Below are positions 16,724-25,948 of a DNA stretch of 64,000 bases, one piece after another (positions within the stretch are counted from its first letter, which is position 1; every line of letters begins with the position of its first letter). The DNA lies in assembly GCF_025028335.1 (NCBI RefSeq), contig NZ_JAFEUW010000001.1:1364001-1428000 (forward strand), in the 5' to 3' direction. The notes under the pieces are model-generated. The model was not told the DNA's origin. It ran no database searches and was given only the letters and a program-made list of their open reading frames with translations. The translations under genes and the position numbers were made by a program. Origin of the DNA: Brachybacterium sillae. GTDB taxonomy: Bacteria > Actinomycetota > Actinomycetes > Actinomycetales > Dermabacteraceae.

Positions 16724-18975
16724 GCCTGCAACCGATCCAGGGCCGTGAAGAACCCCTGCCCGTTGTTCACGTGACCCATCCAGATCTCCGGGATGAACGG
16801 GGCCTTCGGGGCCAGGCGATCCATGCGCTCAGCCAGGTCACGGAAGTCGACCTCACCCTCACCCACCTGGACACCCTCACCATCGACACCCACCGAGTCC
16901 ACGATATGCAGGTGCTCCGTGTACGGGCCCATCAGATCGACGTACTCGCTGAAGGGCCGACGGAAGAAGTTCGCGGCGAGCTTCGAATGGGAGACGTCAA
17001 AGGTGAGACGCCGACCATAGGTCTCGCAGAACCAGACCGTGTCCTCCGGCTCCATGAAGAGGTTGTGGTACTGCTGGCCGCCCATCAGCCACGGGAACGG
17101 CGGGAGGGTCTGCGCCGTCAGTCGCACACCCGATTCGTCGATCCGCTCCAGGCCCTGCTGCACCCGCTCGTACATCGGGCGCCGCTCCTCGGGGCGCACG
17201 TGGCGGTCGGGCAGGAAGCCACCCATGGTCACGATGACGATCGGATCCTCGTCACAGGTGAACCACTGGCGCAGCTCCCGCGTCATGTCCACCACTCGCT
17301 GGACCTCACGGATCGAGCGCTCCCAGATCTCCTCATCACGGGAGGCGAGGTCGATCAGGAAATCCCCGGCGTAGAGGTCGGGGGCATGGACGGTGAAGAA
17401 CTGGGGCAGGCGCTCGCCGGGCTCGAAGAACTCCGACGGTTCGAGGTCCATGTCCTTGTAGGACTGGTGGAACTCGAGGAAATCGGGCTCGGAGACATCG
17501 AGAAGGCTGCGGAAGTCGTGGAACCTCACCGGCAGGCCCCAGGGGCGGTGGAAAGAGTACTGCCGCTGCCCGTGCTCCTCGCCCGCGAGGTCTCCGGGGT
17601 AGAAGAAGTCCCCTGCAGGGACGTCTCGCTGGAGCGTCACGCCCAGGAGACGCTGCTTCTGGTCAGGCTGCAGTCCCCGGCCGGGGCTCTTGACGGCGAG
17701 GTCCTGCTCCTGCACCACATGACCAGCCGGCAGGTCGCGGGTGGCCACCAGAGACTTCGCCAGGTTCACGCGGTTCATCAGCTCACCGGTGGACAGTGAC
17801 CGCGGTGCTGCGGACCCGAGTGCCTCCTCGACGTCCCGGATCTGCCGCACCATGCTCGCCAGTTCCTCGGGCAGCAGCGACACCTTGTGATCATTGCCCT
17901 CGAGGGTCTTGTCCACCGTCACGTGTTTCTCGATGATCGCGGCGCCGCGCGCCACCGCCGCCACCGGCACATGCCATCCGCGTTCGTGGCCGGAGTAGCC
18001 GACGGGGCAGTCCCCCAGCTCCGCCAGACGGTCCATGTACCGCAGGTTCACGTCCTTGAGCGGGGCCGGGTAGGTGGACTGCGTCTGCAGCAGCGCGAAC
18101 GGGGCGCCGTGGGCGCGCAACAGCTCCACCGCCGAGGTGATCTCCTGCTCGGTGCTCATGCCGGTGGAGACGATCATCGGGGAGCCGAAGTCGGACACAT
18201 GCGCCAGCAGCTCATGGTTGGTGAGGTCCGCGGAGGCGATCTTGTACCCGGGCACGCCGTACCGCTGCAGAGCGTCAGCGGAGGCGATATCCCACGGCGT
18301 GCAGATCACGTCGATGTCGCGCCGGGCGCAGTGGTCGAAGACGCGGTACATGTCCTCCACGCTCAGCGAGTACTTCGCCAGCAGATTCATCGTGTACTGC
18401 GGGCCGAGGTCCTCGCCCTCGCTGGAGGCGCCGCCGGAGCGATACAGGCTCGCCATGTCGCGCAGCTGGAACTTCACCACGTCCACCCCGGCGTCGACGC
18501 AGTGGTCGACGAGGGTCTTCGCGAGCTCCACATCGCCCTGATGGTTGTTGCCGATCTCGCCGATGATCAGCGCCGGCCGACCTTCGCCGACGGTGTGCCG
18601 GCCGATGGTGAGGGACCGCTCATCAGGCGCCGCCACCGCGACCAGGTGACCGCGCTCGTCGAGCACCGGGATGCGGTCCACGCCGTGGCCGAAACGCTCG
18701 GCGATCTGCGCCACCGGGGTGCCCTCCGGCACGGAGACGAAGCCGGTGTTGGCGGCCTCGATCGAGGGCGTCGACAGATCGGGCGCGGTGCGGGCCACCA
18801 GCCAGCGGCGCACGTCCCCATCGGTGAGAGTGCCGCGCATGGTGCCGTGGGTGTCCACCAGGAACACCACCCGGGCCTGGTTGTCGCTGATGGCACGCAG
18901 TGCCTCCAGCACGGTGGCGTCCGCGCTCACGGTGTACTTGTCGGTGCGGCGGTCGAGGATCACGACAGACTCCAT
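16714..18975 (-). CDS. Four-module protein: CBS pair, NeuB-type synthase, SAF domain, sugar isomerase-like barrel
   Basis: 753 residues. Residues 1-125 are two CBS repeats ([34 protein letters not shown]). Residues 135-390 are a NeuB barrel: [59 protein letters not shown]. Residues 405-475 are a SAF domain ([19 protein letters not shown]-like segment, [11 protein letters not shown]). From 480 to the end is a xylose-isomerase-like barrel ([48 protein letters not shown]). NeuB enzymes condense phosphoenolpyruvate with an N-acyl hexosamine into a nonulosonic acid. The start ATG at 18975 overlaps the neuA stop by 16 bp. No NeuC or aminotransferase is in the window, so which acid is made is open. 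Confidence 0.88.
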   Translation of the reverse strand: MESVVILDRRTDKYTVSADATVLEALRAISDNQARVVFLVDTHGTMRGTLTDGDVRRWLVARTAPDLSTPSIEAANTGFVSVPEGTPVAQIAERFGHGVDRIPVLDERGHLVAVAAPDERSLTIGRHTVGEGRPALIIGEIGNNHQGDVELAKTLVDHCVDAGVDVVKFQLRDMASLYRSGGASSEGEDLGPQYTMNLLAKYSLSVEDMYRVFDHCARRDIDVICTPWDIASADALQRYGVPGYKIASADLTNHELLAHVSDFGSPMIVSTGMSTEQEITSAVELLRAHGAPFALLQTQSTYPAPLKDVNLRYMDRLAELGDCPVGYSGHERGWHVPVAAVARGAAIIEKHVTVDKTLEGNDHKVSLLPEELASMVRQIRDVEEALGSAAPRSLSTGELMNRVNLAKSLVATRDLPAGHVVQEQDLAVKSPGRGLQPDQKQRLLGVTLQRDVPAGDFFYPGDLAGEEHGQRQYSFHRPWGLPVRFHDFRSLLDVSEPDFLEFHQSYKDMDLEPSEFFEPGERLPQFFTVHAPDLYAGDFLIDLASRDEEIWERSIREVQRVVDMTRELRQWFTCDEDPIVIVTMGGFLPDRHVRPEERRPMYERVQQGLERIDESGVRLTAQTLPPFPWLMGGQQYHNLFMEPEDTVWFCETYGRRLTFDVSHSKLAANFFRRPFSEYVDLMGPYTEHLHIVDSVGVDGEGVQVGEGEVDFRDLAERMDRLAPKAPFIPEIWMGHVNNGQGFFTALDRLQAWF

Positions 18976-19668
18976 CCCAGTCGGTGAAGCATGGATTCGG
19001 CGGAGGCGACGTCGGAGATCGTGTCGATGTCCACGCCTTCCACCTCGTCGAGCACGAAGAGGCCGACGCGGCCTCCGATGCGGTTGGTGCGGGTGCGGTA
19101 GATGTGCGGGGCCGTGACGTACAGGCTCCCGTTCTCGAAGTAGTGCATCTGCTCGGGCAGAAGCTCCTGGCGGCGGGGCCGGGCCTCCACGTCGTAGGCG
19201 GGGACGGCCGACTCCCCCGGTTGCGGCGGCAGATGCCAGAAGAACGGCGACTCCGGGACGACACCGACCAGGCTGTCGCACCCGGACTCGCGGAACTGCA
19301 CGATGGCGCGCTGGATCGTATCGGGCCGGCGCACCGGGCTGGTGGCCTGCAGCAGCATCACGGCGTCGAGCTCCACACCCTCCGCCTCCACCACATCCAT
19401 GGCGTGCAGGATCACGGGTTCGGTGGGCGCGGTGTCGACCGCCAGCTCGGCGGGACGATCGATCACGCGGGCGCCGTGAGCCGTGGCGACTTCGGCGATC
19501 TCCGCGTCCTCGGTGGACACGGTGACCAGCACGTCCCCCCGCCTCCCGGGCGCTGACCGCCTGCGCAATGGTCCAGGCGATCAGCGGGCGCCCTCCCACC
19601 GGCAGCAGGTTCTTCCGCGGGATGCCCTTGGACCCACCGCGCGCGGGGATCACCACAAGAATGGTCAT
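18960..19668 (-). pseudogene. neuA: NeuA-type acylneuraminate cytidylyltransferase with a frameshift in a G6 run
   Basis: The start ATG at 19666-19668 gives [20 protein letters not shown], the CTP-binding signature of CMP-nonulosonate synthetases. After AVSAREAGG, one extra G in the run at 19535-19540 shifts the frame. The rest ([57 protein letters not shown]) is perfect in the next frame. Length is 709 nt, one more than a multiple of three. The enzyme would activate the acid made by the neighbouring NeuB fusion. The frameshift may be slippage-based on/off switching, decay or an assembly error. The start overlaps the upstream stop as ATGA. Confidence 0.85.
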
Positions 19669-20759
19669 GCGGCACCCTCCAGCGCCTGCGCCACCAGGCT
19701 GGCGGGCTCGTCGGCGGCGAGGCGGGGCCGCGGCGTCGGTTCCCCGCCCCATCGGCGCAGGCCGTACCGGTCCCAGAATTCGTGCACCCAGGCCGGTGCC
19801 TCCGGGGCGTACACCCAGGCGGGAACCCCGCGCACGGCAGCCTCCAGCACACCCGTGGAGAACACTGCGACCACCGGCCGCGCCACCTCCCGCAGGGGCA
19901 CCGAGGTGTCGGCGAAGGTGATCCCACGGCGGCGGAACAGCTTGTGCGCCGTCCGGGAGATCACGTCGGACTCCATCGGGTGGGGGCGGTACTCCGCCCC
20001 GGTCTGGCGACAGAACCGGTAGGCGGCGCCGGCGGTGACCCGCCGCGGCAGCTCCGCCCCGTGCATCTGCCCGAGAAACACCGGGGTCGCGTCAGGGGAG
20101 ACAGGCTCCCCCTCGGGCTCGTGAGCGGCCTCCCACAGGATCTGCGACCCGACGGTGCGCACCGCTACGTCGGAGCGCCCCGAGCGCCAGAACGCGCCGT
20201 CGGCGTCGCTCCAGGCCAGCAGGGTGGCCCCACCCGGGAGCGGCGGTGCATACGGGGTCAGGGCGCCATGCTGGATCACCAGCTCGGGCACGTCCCGCAC
20301 GGTGGCCACCTCATGCGCCAGCTCCCCGGCTCTGAGGAAATGCCCCAGAGAGAGGACTGCGGAGGGGGTGAGCTCGCGCAACTGGGCCACAGGATCACCG
20401 GTCAGCGCCTGCTCCTCCCAGTCGTCACCCGCGAGGGCCTCCGGCCGCACCTCACGGGGCGCCAGCACGTGCACCGTCGAGCGCAGGTACGGCAGGGCGG
20501 AGAGCACCGCAGCGAGGTTCGAGGGGGATCCGCTGTCCAGAGCGAGCAGCAGCGCTCCCCCGGCCTCCCCCCGACGCGTGCGCACCACCAACTCGGACCC
20601 GGCGGGGGCCTGTTCCTGCTCCTCAGGCCGCGGGCGGACCCGGCGGGCGGCACCGAGCACCGTGTGCTTCAGACGCCGTGCGGGATGCCGGGAGCTCTGC
20701 CATTCCCTCCAGAGCTCGAGGCTCTCCGGGTGCACCAAGCCTGAGGGGGAACGGGTCAT
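19665..20759 (-). CDS. GT-B-like polysaccharide biosynthesis protein, family uncertain
   Basis: A 364-residue protein. The N-terminal half has alternating Rossmann-like strands ([29 protein letters not shown]). The C-terminal half has [48 protein letters not shown]. The RPHP and [13 protein letters not shown] pattern is what polysialyltransferase-like and CDP-glycerol-transferase-like GT-B enzymes use to hold a nucleotide. Its place next to neuA and neuB fits a nonulosonic-acid transferase, but this is inference. ATGA overlaps link it to the GT2 gene upstream and neuA downstream. The start is the ATG at 20757-20759. Confidence 0.6.
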   Translation of the reverse strand: MTRSPSGLVHPESLELWREWQSSRHPARRLKHTVLGAARRVRPRPEEQEQAPAGSELVVRTRRGEAGGALLLALDSGSPSNLAAVLSALPYLRSTVHVLAPREVRPEALAGDDWEEQALTGDPVAQLRELTPSAVLSLGHFLRAGELAHEVATVRDVPELVIQHGALTPYAPPLPGGATLLAWSDADGAFWRSGRSDVAVRTVGSQILWEAAHEPEGEPVSPDATPVFLGQMHGAELPRRVTAGAAYRFCRQTGAEYRPHPMESDVISRTAHKLFRRRGITFADTSVPLREVARPVVAVFSTGVLEAAVRGVPAWVYAPEAPAWVHEFWDRYGLRRWGGEPTPRPRLAADEPASLVAQALEGAA

Positions 20760-21688
20760 CGCGGCAGATCCCTTCCAGCGGTCCAGATCAGTGACAGTTC
20801 CTCGCGGGCCGCGCCCAAGGGGTCGACATCGCGGCCGGCGAGGCGGCGCCCCGTCTGCCACACGAGGTTCACTGCGCTCGCGGCTGTCAGCCCGAGGCGC
20901 AGGGCGACGACGCTGCGGTGCTTACGGGCGTAGCGCATGCGTGCCCCGACCAGCCAGCGGCGACGCCGTAGCTCCCCACCGGAGGACGCCCCTCCCACGT
21001 GGAGCACGGTGAGGTCGGTGTCGTACAGCGAAGGGATCCCCTGCCCGCGCAGACGCTTCTGCAGGTCCACCTCTTCGGTGTACATGAAGTACCCCTCGTC
21101 GAACCCGCCGATGGCGCGCACCTGAGCGACCGGCAGCAGCATGACGGCGCCGGAGACCCAGTCCACCGGCACCATGCCGTGGCCACGCTCGGCGCGCATG
21201 TCATGGCCCACCGCACGGTGCAGCAGATCCAGATGGCGCAGTCCCGCCAGCGGCACGAGCCACTCCACCACCTGGTGGGCGGTGGTCGGGAACACGCGCG
21301 CCGCGTACCCGCTGCGCCCCGAATGATCGGCGTTGCGGCAGCCCACCACGGCGGGCTGCCACGGGGCCGCGTGCTCCACCAGGGTGCGGGCGAAACCGGG
21401 TGGGATCTCCAGGTCGCTGTTGAGCACCAGCGCCAGGGGTGTCGTGAGGTGGTCGATGCCGGTGTTCACCGCGGCACCGAAACCGCCGTTGACCTCACGA
21501 CGCACGAACTCGACGCCCTCCGGCAGGCGCGCGGCGTCGACCGGATGCGGGCTGGCGTCATCGACCACCACCACCTGGGCGGGGCGGTCGGCGTCCGGGA
21601 CGCCCTCCCCGAGGAGGGCGTCCAGCAACGGCAGCACCGGCTCGATCGCCCCGTGGACGGGGATGACGACGCCGAGCGCGGAGATCAT
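20756..21688 (-). CDS. GT2-family glycosyltransferase (rhamnosyltransferase-like)
   Basis: 310 residues with a GT-A fold: VVIPVHGAIEPVLPLLDALL at the start, VVVDDASPHP near residue 40, NGGFGAAVNTGI near 70, the LNSDLEIPP donor-binding motif near 90, and VSGAVMLLPVAQVRAIGGFDEGYFMYTEEVDLQKRL near 180-210, where the acidic EEVD holds the catalytic base. It lacks membrane segments, so it acts at the inner leaflet on lipid-linked substrate. The ATG overlaps the BY-kinase stop by 4 bp (ATGA), and the stop overlaps the next gene's ATG in the same way. Confidence 0.9.
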   Translation of the reverse strand: MISALGVVIPVHGAIEPVLPLLDALLGEGVPDADRPAQVVVVDDASPHPVDAARLPEGVEFVRREVNGGFGAAVNTGIDHLTTPLALVLNSDLEIPPGFARTLVEHAAPWQPAVVGCRNADHSGRSGYAARVFPTTAHQVVEWLVPLAGLRHLDLLHRAVGHDMRAERGHGMVPVDWVSGAVMLLPVAQVRAIGGFDEGYFMYTEEVDLQKRLRGQGIPSLYDTDLTVLHVGGASSGGELRRRRWLVGARMRYARKHRSVVALRLGLTAASAVNLVWQTGRRLAGRDVDPLGAAREELSLIWTAGRDLPR

Positions 21689-23253
21689 TCCGCGGAGTCC
21701 CCGGCCGTGGGCAGCACCCGCCGGGCGCGGCGACCGCCACTCGTGGAGGTCTGCTCGCCGTCCTCGGCGCGGTGCGCGTCGGGCGTGACCGGATCCGCCA
21801 CCTCGATCTCGTCGATCTGGGCGTTGCGGGAAGCGTCGGCGTACCCCTTGCTGCCGTAGGAGTAGCTGCCGTACACGCCGTAGCCGTAGCCGTACTCGGC
21901 ATCACCGTAGGCGATGCGGTTGATGCGGCTGGTGGAGGCGCGGTTGAGCACCACACCGAACACCTTGGCCTGGACGTTCTGCATGGCCACCGCGGCGCGA
22001 CGCAGGCTCTCGACGCGGGTGCGGCCGGGAACGGCCACCAGCACGGCACCGTCGGCGTGACGGGCCAGCAACTGGCCGTCGGTCACCGCCAGCACCGGCG
22101 GGGCATCGATGATGACGAAGAAGTTCTGGCGCAGCTCCGCGATGAGCTCCTGCATGCGGCGGGAGCCCAGCAGCTCCGACGGGTTCGGCGGCACCTGGCC
22201 GGAGACGAGCACGTGCAGGCGGCCGTTCTCGACCTGCTGGATGACCTCCGCCGGAGTGACGCTGCCGGCCAGCAGCTGGGACAGGCCCACGGTGCCATCG
22301 AGGCCGAACTCCTTGGCCACCACGGGGCGGCGCATGTCGGCGTCGATGAGGAGGGTGCGGTGGCCGGCGCGTGCCATGACGCGAGCGAGGTTGCCGGAGA
22401 CGGTCGACTTGCCCTCACCCGGGAAGCTGGAGGTGACCACGATGGCGCGCGGCGGGTTGTCGACGTCGATGAACTGCAGGTTCGTGCGCATCTTGCGCAG
22501 CGCCTCGCGGGCCGCGAAGGACTTCGGCTCCGGCAGGGGGCCGTCCTTGTCGCGGGTGAGCTCCTTGAGGTCGGGCAGCACGCCGAGGGTCGACAGGCCC
22601 ACGGTGCGCTCGACATCCTCCACCGTGCGCACGCGCGAGTCGTGGCGCGACCGCAGCCAGGAGAGGATCAGGCCGAGGGACAGGCCCAGGACGGCGCCGA
22701 TCAGGGCGTAGCGCGGACGATCCGGGGAGACCGGGGCGTCGGGGGTCAGAGCGGTCTGGTAGGGGACCATCTGCACACTGACGCGGGCGTTCTCGTTGCC
22801 GCCGGACTCCAGCTGGCGGGCCTCCGCCGCGGCGGCCTCGACGGCGGCGTTGGCGATGGCGCTGGCCCGCTCCGGGCTCGGCGCCTGGGCGGTTACGGTG
22901 ATGATCGGGGCGTTCGGGTCCAGGGTGGCCTGCAGGGAGCCGGCCACCGCGTCGGGGCTGGACTGCAGCTGCAGCGACTGGACGATGTTCTCGCCCACGG
23001 CCCGGGTGTTGAACAGCGGGAGGTAGGTCTGCGCCTTGGCGTACTGGAACTGCATGTTGCCGCTGGCCTGGGAGACCGGATTGCCCTCCGCGTCGACCTC
23101 CGAGGACGCCGAGACGTACCCGAGGGCCGTCGCCTCATAGACCGGGCTCTTCAGGTAGGACAGGCCGTATCCGGCGGCACCGCCGAGAATGGTCAGGCCC
23201 AGCAGCAGCAGCGCGTTGCGCAACAGCATGCTCAAAAAATCTTCAATGGTCAC
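21685..23253 (-). CDS. Wzz/CpsC-CpsD fusion: chain-length protein and BY-type tyrosine kinase
   Basis: 522 residues. The Wzz part has membrane segments around 10-30 (LLLLGLTILGGAAGYG) and near 180-200 (IGAVLGLSLGLILSWL), with an outside domain between. The kinase part has Walker A SSFPGEGKST, Walker A' LLIDADMRRP and Walker B VIIDAPPVL. A tyrosine cluster (YGYGYGVYGSYSYGSKGY) is the autophosphorylation tail. Such proteins control polymer length and export in exopolysaccharide systems. The start is the GTG at 23253 with GGGAGG upstream; no good ATG is in frame. It is the first gene of the minus-strand operon, so the promoter should lie in 23254-23345. Confidence 0.92.
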   Translation of the reverse strand: MTIEDFLSMLLRNALLLLGLTILGGAAGYGLSYLKSPVYEATALGYVSASSEVDAEGNPVSQASGNMQFQYAKAQTYLPLFNTRAVGENIVQSLQLQSSPDAVAGSLQATLDPNAPIITVTAQAPSPERASAIANAAVEAAAAEARQLESGGNENARVSVQMVPYQTALTPDAPVSPDRPRYALIGAVLGLSLGLILSWLRSRHDSRVRTVEDVERTVGLSTLGVLPDLKELTRDKDGPLPEPKSFAAREALRKMRTNLQFIDVDNPPRAIVVTSSFPGEGKSTVSGNLARVMARAGHRTLLIDADMRRPVVAKEFGLDGTVGLSQLLAGSVTPAEVIQQVENGRLHVLVSGQVPPNPSELLGSRRMQELIAELRQNFFVIIDAPPVLAVTDGQLLARHADGAVLVAVPGRTRVESLRRAAVAMQNVQAKVFGVVLNRASTSRINRIAYGDAEYGYGYGVYGSYSYGSKGYADASRNAQIDEIEVADPVTPDAHRAEDGEQTSTSGGRRARRVLPTAGDSAE

Positions 23254-23344
23254 GCGACCATTCCTCCCGTGGTGCCCGACGAACTCGGCCATCGTACCGG
23301 GGGGCGGCGAAATGACCAGATGGCGGTGATCACCCCAGCCAACG

Positions 23345-23490
23345 TCACACCGCCCGCACCTCGACCCCCCACGCCCGGAGCGCGGCGAGCTCCCCGGGAT
23401 CGGCCTCGGCATCGGTGATGAGCACGTCCACGCGTTCCGTCGGACAGATCCGGGCGAAGGCACTGGCACCGACCCCCAGCCCGACGGGCC
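23345..23490 (-). pseudogene. DeoR-family regulator, C-terminal remnant
   Basis: The fragment reads [20 protein letters not shown], then [22 protein letters not shown] and stops at 23345. DeoR/GlpR sugar-sensing domains end with this SAFARI...VDVLITD...GVEV pattern. The first 200 or so residues were replaced by an IS256 fragment at about 23494. Confidence 0.65.
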
Positions 23491-23493
23491 GGC

Positions 23494-23930
23494 CGTGCAT
23501 GCCCAGTTCGAGCGCCTGTTGGACTACGTGCAGGACAGGTTGCCCGCGGTGGCTGGGCACCTCGATGCAGCACGAGAGGACATCCTCGCGTTCACCTCGT
23601 TCCCGAGGGACGTGTGGTCCCAGATCTGGTCGAACAACCCTGCCGAGCGGCTGAACCGGGAGATACGGCGTCGCACGGACGCGGTGGGCATCTTCCCGAA
23701 CCGAGACGCGATCATCCGGCTCGTAGGGGCCGTGCTGGCCGAGCAGACCGATGAATGGGCCGAGGGCCGCCGCTACCTCGGGCTCGAGCTGCTCGCCAGG
23801 TGCAGCGAGCCCTGCACGCAGGAATCGGCCACCGGGATGGGCACGGAGGTGATGCCGACCCTGAAGACCTGACCGACTCACGCCCCCATTGCTTCGAAGG
23901 CTGTTACACCACTTCCAGGGACTTGACCCA
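23494..23930 (+). mobile_element. IS256-family remnant (transposase C-terminus to right end)
   Basis: The open frame to TGA at 23870-23872 reads [19 protein letters not shown], then [40 protein letters not shown] and [20 protein letters not shown]. This is the conserved end of Mutator/IS256 transposases, including the NPxERLNxEIRRR motif with the catalytic glutamate. The N-terminal two thirds are missing. The sequence up to about 23930 (CACTTCCAGGGACTTGACC) looks like the element's right end. Confidence 0.8.
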
Positions 23931-23939
23931 GGTGGTCCT

Positions 23940-24072
23940 TGGGCTGATTGGCGGTGAGACCGGCGAAGGCGGCCAGAGCGCCGACGGGGTTGGTGATGGG
24001 GAGCAGGGCTGCCACGGCAGCGAGGGTGCGATCTCCCGCTGGTTCGAAGCGCTGAGCTGGGCGTCCTGACAA
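23940..24072 (-). pseudogene. MarC-family membrane protein, N-terminal remnant
   Basis: A short stretch reads LAAVAALLPITNPVGALAAF, then AGLTANQ before running into the IS256 end. The NPxGALxxFxGLT motif is the first membrane segment signature of MarC/NAAT proteins. The rest of the gene is absent. The identification rests on about 28 residues. Confidence 0.4.
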
Positions 24073-24081
24073 CGCCGTGGA

Positions 24082-24463
24082 TCATCGCCGCGACAGGCAG
24101 TCCAGATGCCGCCGCACCAGCATCCGTGCCCGCGTGAGCGGCATCCGCTGAGGTTGCGCAGCCCGCGCGACGGCGATGCCGTCGAGAACAGCGAGGAGAT
24201 GAGCCGCCTCGTCTGCCGGATCGAGCGCGGGGTACAGATCTGCGATGACAACCGCGAGATGCTCCTCGGTTCGGGACCAGGCCGCGGCGAAGGCGTCGGC
24301 CACGGGCCCGGGACGGGTCGCCTTCGCCGCGTACCAGAGCCAGACGGCGGACGCCGTCGTATCGTCCCCGGTTCCTTCCGGTGCCGGTGACGAGTTCGCC
24401 AGGAGCTCGCAGAAGGCGACGAATGCCGCGAACGCTCCGTCCTCGGCGAGAGCTCGGGGGCCC
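24082..24463 (-). pseudogene. TetR-family regulator, C-terminal remnant
   Basis: The fragment starts at the IS3 edge with PRALAEDGAFAAFVAFCELL and continues with SAVWLWYAAKATRPGPVADA, LLAVLDGIAVARAAQPQRM to the stop at 24082. The AHLLAVLDG helix near the end is typical of TetR_C ligand domains. The HTH half has been removed by the IS3 element. It lies a few bases upstream of the MarC remnant on the same strand, so regulator and transporter may have formed one operon. Confidence 0.6.
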
Positions 24464-24526
24464 TGACCCCGGAGGGTGGACACGCCGAACCCAGCACTGG
24501 CTGGAGGAAGCGAGAAGATCTACACC

Positions 24527-24859
24527 ATGCCCAGGAAGAACTACACCGATGAGTTCCGGCGTGAGGCGGTCGAGCTGTACGAGCACACCCCGGGCGCCAC
24601 GTTGAGGGGGGTCGCTGCCGATCTCGGCGTCTCCCGCGGCACGCTGGCGACCTGGCGGCGCGAGCAGGGGTACACCGGCCCCAGGACCGAAGCCTCCGAC
24701 CCGCACAGCGACGCGCCCGAGGGTGAGTCCCCACAGGCCCGGATCGCCCGCCTGGAGGCCCAGGTACGTCGCCTGGAGGACGACAAGCGGATGCTGGCGA
24801 CCGAGCGCGACATCCTGCGCAAGGCAGCCAAGTATTTCGCCGGGGAGACGAACTGGTGA
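24527..24859 (+). CDS. IS3-family OrfA (HTH transposase subunit)
   Basis: 110 residues from the ATG at 24527 (MPRKNYTDEFRREAVELYE). It has the HTH_Tnp_1 fold (GATLRGVAADLGVSRGTLATW) followed by a leucine-zipper-like coiled coil with regular charged heptads (RIARLEAQVRRLEDDKRMLA, ERDILRKAAKYFAG). OrfA binds the terminal repeats. Its TGA overlaps the orfB GTG by 4 bp, so orfB may be made by coupling or by frameshift fusion. Confidence 0.92.
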   Translation: MPRKNYTDEFRREAVELYEHTPGATLRGVAADLGVSRGTLATWRREQGYTGPRTEASDPHSDAPEGESPQARIARLEAQVRRLEDDKRMLATERDILRKAAKYFAGETNW

Positions 24860-25752
24860 GCCGCTTCCAGTTCGTCGCCGACCACCGAGACACCTACGAG
24901 GTGAAGCGGCTGTGCCAGGTGCTGGAGATCAACCGGTCCTCGTTCTACGCCTGGGTCGAGGCTGCCCCTGCCCGGGAGCAGCGGGCCGTCGACGACCAGG
25001 TGCTCGCCGACCGGATCCGGGCGGTGCAGAAGGACGACCCGGCCTACGGGGCACCACGGGTGACTGCCGAGCTCAACGACGGCGTCGACCCCGATGAGCG
25101 GGTGAACCACAAACGGGTGGCCCGGGTCATGCGCGAGCATCACCTGCCCGGGCTGCGGCTGCGTCGCCGGGTGCGGACCACGATCCCGGCCCCTGCCGAC
25201 CAGGACGTCCCGGACCTGATCAAGCGGGACTTCACCGCCGAGGCAACGAACCGCAAGTACGTCGGCGACATCACCTACCTGCCGATCGCCACCGGCGGGT
25301 TCCTCTACCTGGCCACCGTCATCGACTGCTGCTCCCGGGCACTGGTCGGGTGGGCCATCGCCGACCACATGCGCACCAGCCTGGTCACCGACGCCCTCGA
25401 CATGGCCGCCGCAGCCCGCGGGTCCCTGGCCGGGGCGATCTTTCACAGCGACCACGGAGCCCAGTACGTCTCCAAGGACTTCGCCGCTGCTGCCGCCAGA
25501 CACGGACTCAGGCTCTCCCGGGGCGCGGTCGGCTCGAGCGCTGACAACGCCCTGGCCGAGAGCCTGAACGCGAGCTGCAAACGCGAGCTCCTCGCCGGCG
25601 CGCACGCCTTCCCCGGCGCCGTCACCTGCCGGCGCCGCATCTTCTGGTGGGCCAACCGGTACAACACCCGCCGACGCCACTCAGCCTGCGGTTACCAAGC
25701 CCCATTCACCTACGAAGCCTCCCTGGCCGCTACCCTGGCCATCCCTGCGTAA
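24856..25752 (+). CDS. IS3-family OrfB (rve/DDE integrase-type transposase)
   Basis: 298 residues from GTG 24856. The N-terminal HTH_21 region (YGAPRVTAELND, NHKRVARVMREH) is followed by the rve core: VGDITYLPIATGGFLYLATV with the first D, IFHSDHGAQYVSKDF with the second D, and ADNALAESLNASCKREL with the catalytic E. It ends with WANRYNTRRRHSACGY. All DDE residues are present, so the element may be active. Confidence 0.93.
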   Translation: MSRFQFVADHRDTYEVKRLCQVLEINRSSFYAWVEAAPAREQRAVDDQVLADRIRAVQKDDPAYGAPRVTAELNDGVDPDERVNHKRVARVMREHHLPGLRLRRRVRTTIPAPADQDVPDLIKRDFTAEATNRKYVGDITYLPIATGGFLYLATVIDCCSRALVGWAIADHMRTSLVTDALDMAAAARGSLAGAIFHSDHGAQYVSKDFAAAAARHGLRLSRGAVGSSADNALAESLNASCKRELLAGAHAFPGAVTCRRRIFWWANRYNTRRRHSACGYQAPFTYEASLAATLAIPA

Positions 25753-25948
25753 CCACCACCCCCGTGTCCACCACCAGGGGTCAAGGCCCGACCCCCGTCG
25801 AATATGAGACCATCATGAACCTGACCGTCACCCTGGCGGCCTAAACCAAGCTGACACCTGATCGTGCATCAGTCCCCTGCCCGTCCGTCGGCGCGACACC
25901 GTCCGCGCAAATACCTCCTGTACATGCTAGCAAATCAAAGGAAACATT

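Larger units (their letters stand above)
24464..25783 (+). mobile_element. IS3-family element (complete)
   Basis: A 1320-bp element with terminal repeats TGACCCCGGAGGGTGGACAC (24464) and, in reverse complement, TGACCCCTGGTGGTGGACAC (ending 25783), 17 of 20 positions the same. It carries orfA and orfB. The flanks (CCC and AGG) do not match, so no target duplication remains. The adjoining TetR fragment points to a flanking deletion. Confidence 0.9.

Noticed and set aside
21772-23418. 548-codon plus-strand frame opposite the BY-kinase
   Set aside because: Antisense shadow of a gene with intact Walker motifs; composition typical of reversed high-GC coding sequence.
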